From contig NZ_CP117439.1 of the NCBI RefSeq assembly GCF_030687575.1, forward strand, positions 868,001-932,000: DNA of 64,000 nt, in the 5' to 3' direction. The translations under genes and the position numbers were made by a program. The notes under the pieces are model-generated. The model made no database searches. It saw only the letters and a list, made by a program, of their open reading frames with translations, and had not been told where the DNA came from. Each line of letters starts with the position of its first letter. Positions within the stretch are counted from its first letter, which is position 1. Source of the stretch: Pseudomonas sp. FP2309. GTDB lineage: Bacteria; Pseudomonadota; Gammaproteobacteria; Pseudomonadales; Pseudomonadaceae. Positions 63,839 through 64,000 of the stretch are shown in pieces.

Positions 63839-64000
63839 TTATTGCAGCACTTCAATCACCCCGTCGGCACTCATGCTGACTTGGCTGGTACCGGCCTCGA
63901 CTTCCGGCGCCGGCGCTGAATCCATCATGGCGGCTTTCATCATCATCCCGCCACGGGCGTACGGTTGCGGATAACCGTTGGTGTTGAAGTTCAAGTTGAC
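63839..64000 (-). CDS. SIMPL/DUF541-domain protein (3' end only)
   Basis: The last 53 codons of a gene that continues beyond the window. The reading frame contains PQPYARGGMMMKAAMMDSAP, VEAGTSQVSMSADGVIEVLQ and a TAA stop at 63841-63839. This alternation of an 'Y.RG' block and a C-terminal 'G...V.V.v.g.i.v' strand pattern resembles SIMPL-domain (YggE-like) periplasmic proteins. The signal peptide and start are outside the window. Confidence 0.6.
   Translation of the reverse strand, partial: VNLNFNTNGYPQPYARGGMMMKAAMMDSAPAPEVEAGTSQVSMSADGVIEVLQ

Overview
The window is chromosomal DNA from a fluorescent pseudomonad, most likely the Pseudomonas fluorescens group. The grounds are the high-GC codon use, the gene orders pilC-pilD-coaE-yacG, fruB-fruK-fruA with divergent fruR, piuA/piuC/piuB and dppA-opdP-dppBCDF, and Pseudomonas-type small conserved proteins (DUF3094, DUF1780, DUF6388). 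No rRNA, CRISPR array, insertion sequence, integrase or phage gene was found.

Layout. 1-7 kb: thiO, a small membrane protein, bamD, rluD-pgeF and clpB with a textbook heat-shock promoter. 7.2-7.8 kb: a tRNA cluster (Asn, Pro, Lys, Pro). 7.8-12.5 kb: ndh, several small conserved proteins, an orphan CbiM-like membrane protein, yacG and coaE. 12.5-16.8 kb: a type IV pilus island (pilD, pilC, pilA, a TfpO/Wzy-like ligase, tRNA-Thr) that lacks pilB. 16.9-26.5 kb: nadC, a DUF1631 protein, ampDE, a chemoreceptor, tatD and fruR. 26.7-32.3 kb: the fructose PTS operon fruBKA with a Cra/FruR operator. 32.3-40.5 kb: a PhoD-type phosphatase and a siderophore-iron locus (PepSY-flavodoxin reductase, TonB receptor, PiuC, Sel1 protein). 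40.5-47.5 kb: speC, an OpuC-type osmoprotectant transporter and prfC. 47.7-60.4 kb: a dipeptide/oligopeptide uptake region with dppBCDF, an OprD-family porin and four paralogous binding proteins. 60.5-63.6 kb: a 968-residue protein of unknown family. The last 160 bases hold the 3' end of a SIMPL-domain gene.

The main discovery candidate is the 968-residue protein at 60499-63405. Its N terminus fits the composition rules for type III secreted effectors. About 135 bases upstream, in the right orientation, is a near-perfect HrpL-type 'hrp box', so I propose it as an undescribed type III effector or toxin. The second candidate is the speC leader, where a promoter, a short upstream reading frame, an intrinsic terminator and an alternative pairing segment together resemble a transcription attenuator. 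Other points of note are a pil locus without its extension ATPase, A-C mismatches in the stems of several tRNA genes, an operator-like dyad in front of a dpp binding-protein gene, and a 100-bp nested palindrome directly behind dppF.

All functional calls come from reading the sequence and remembered family features; no database search was run.
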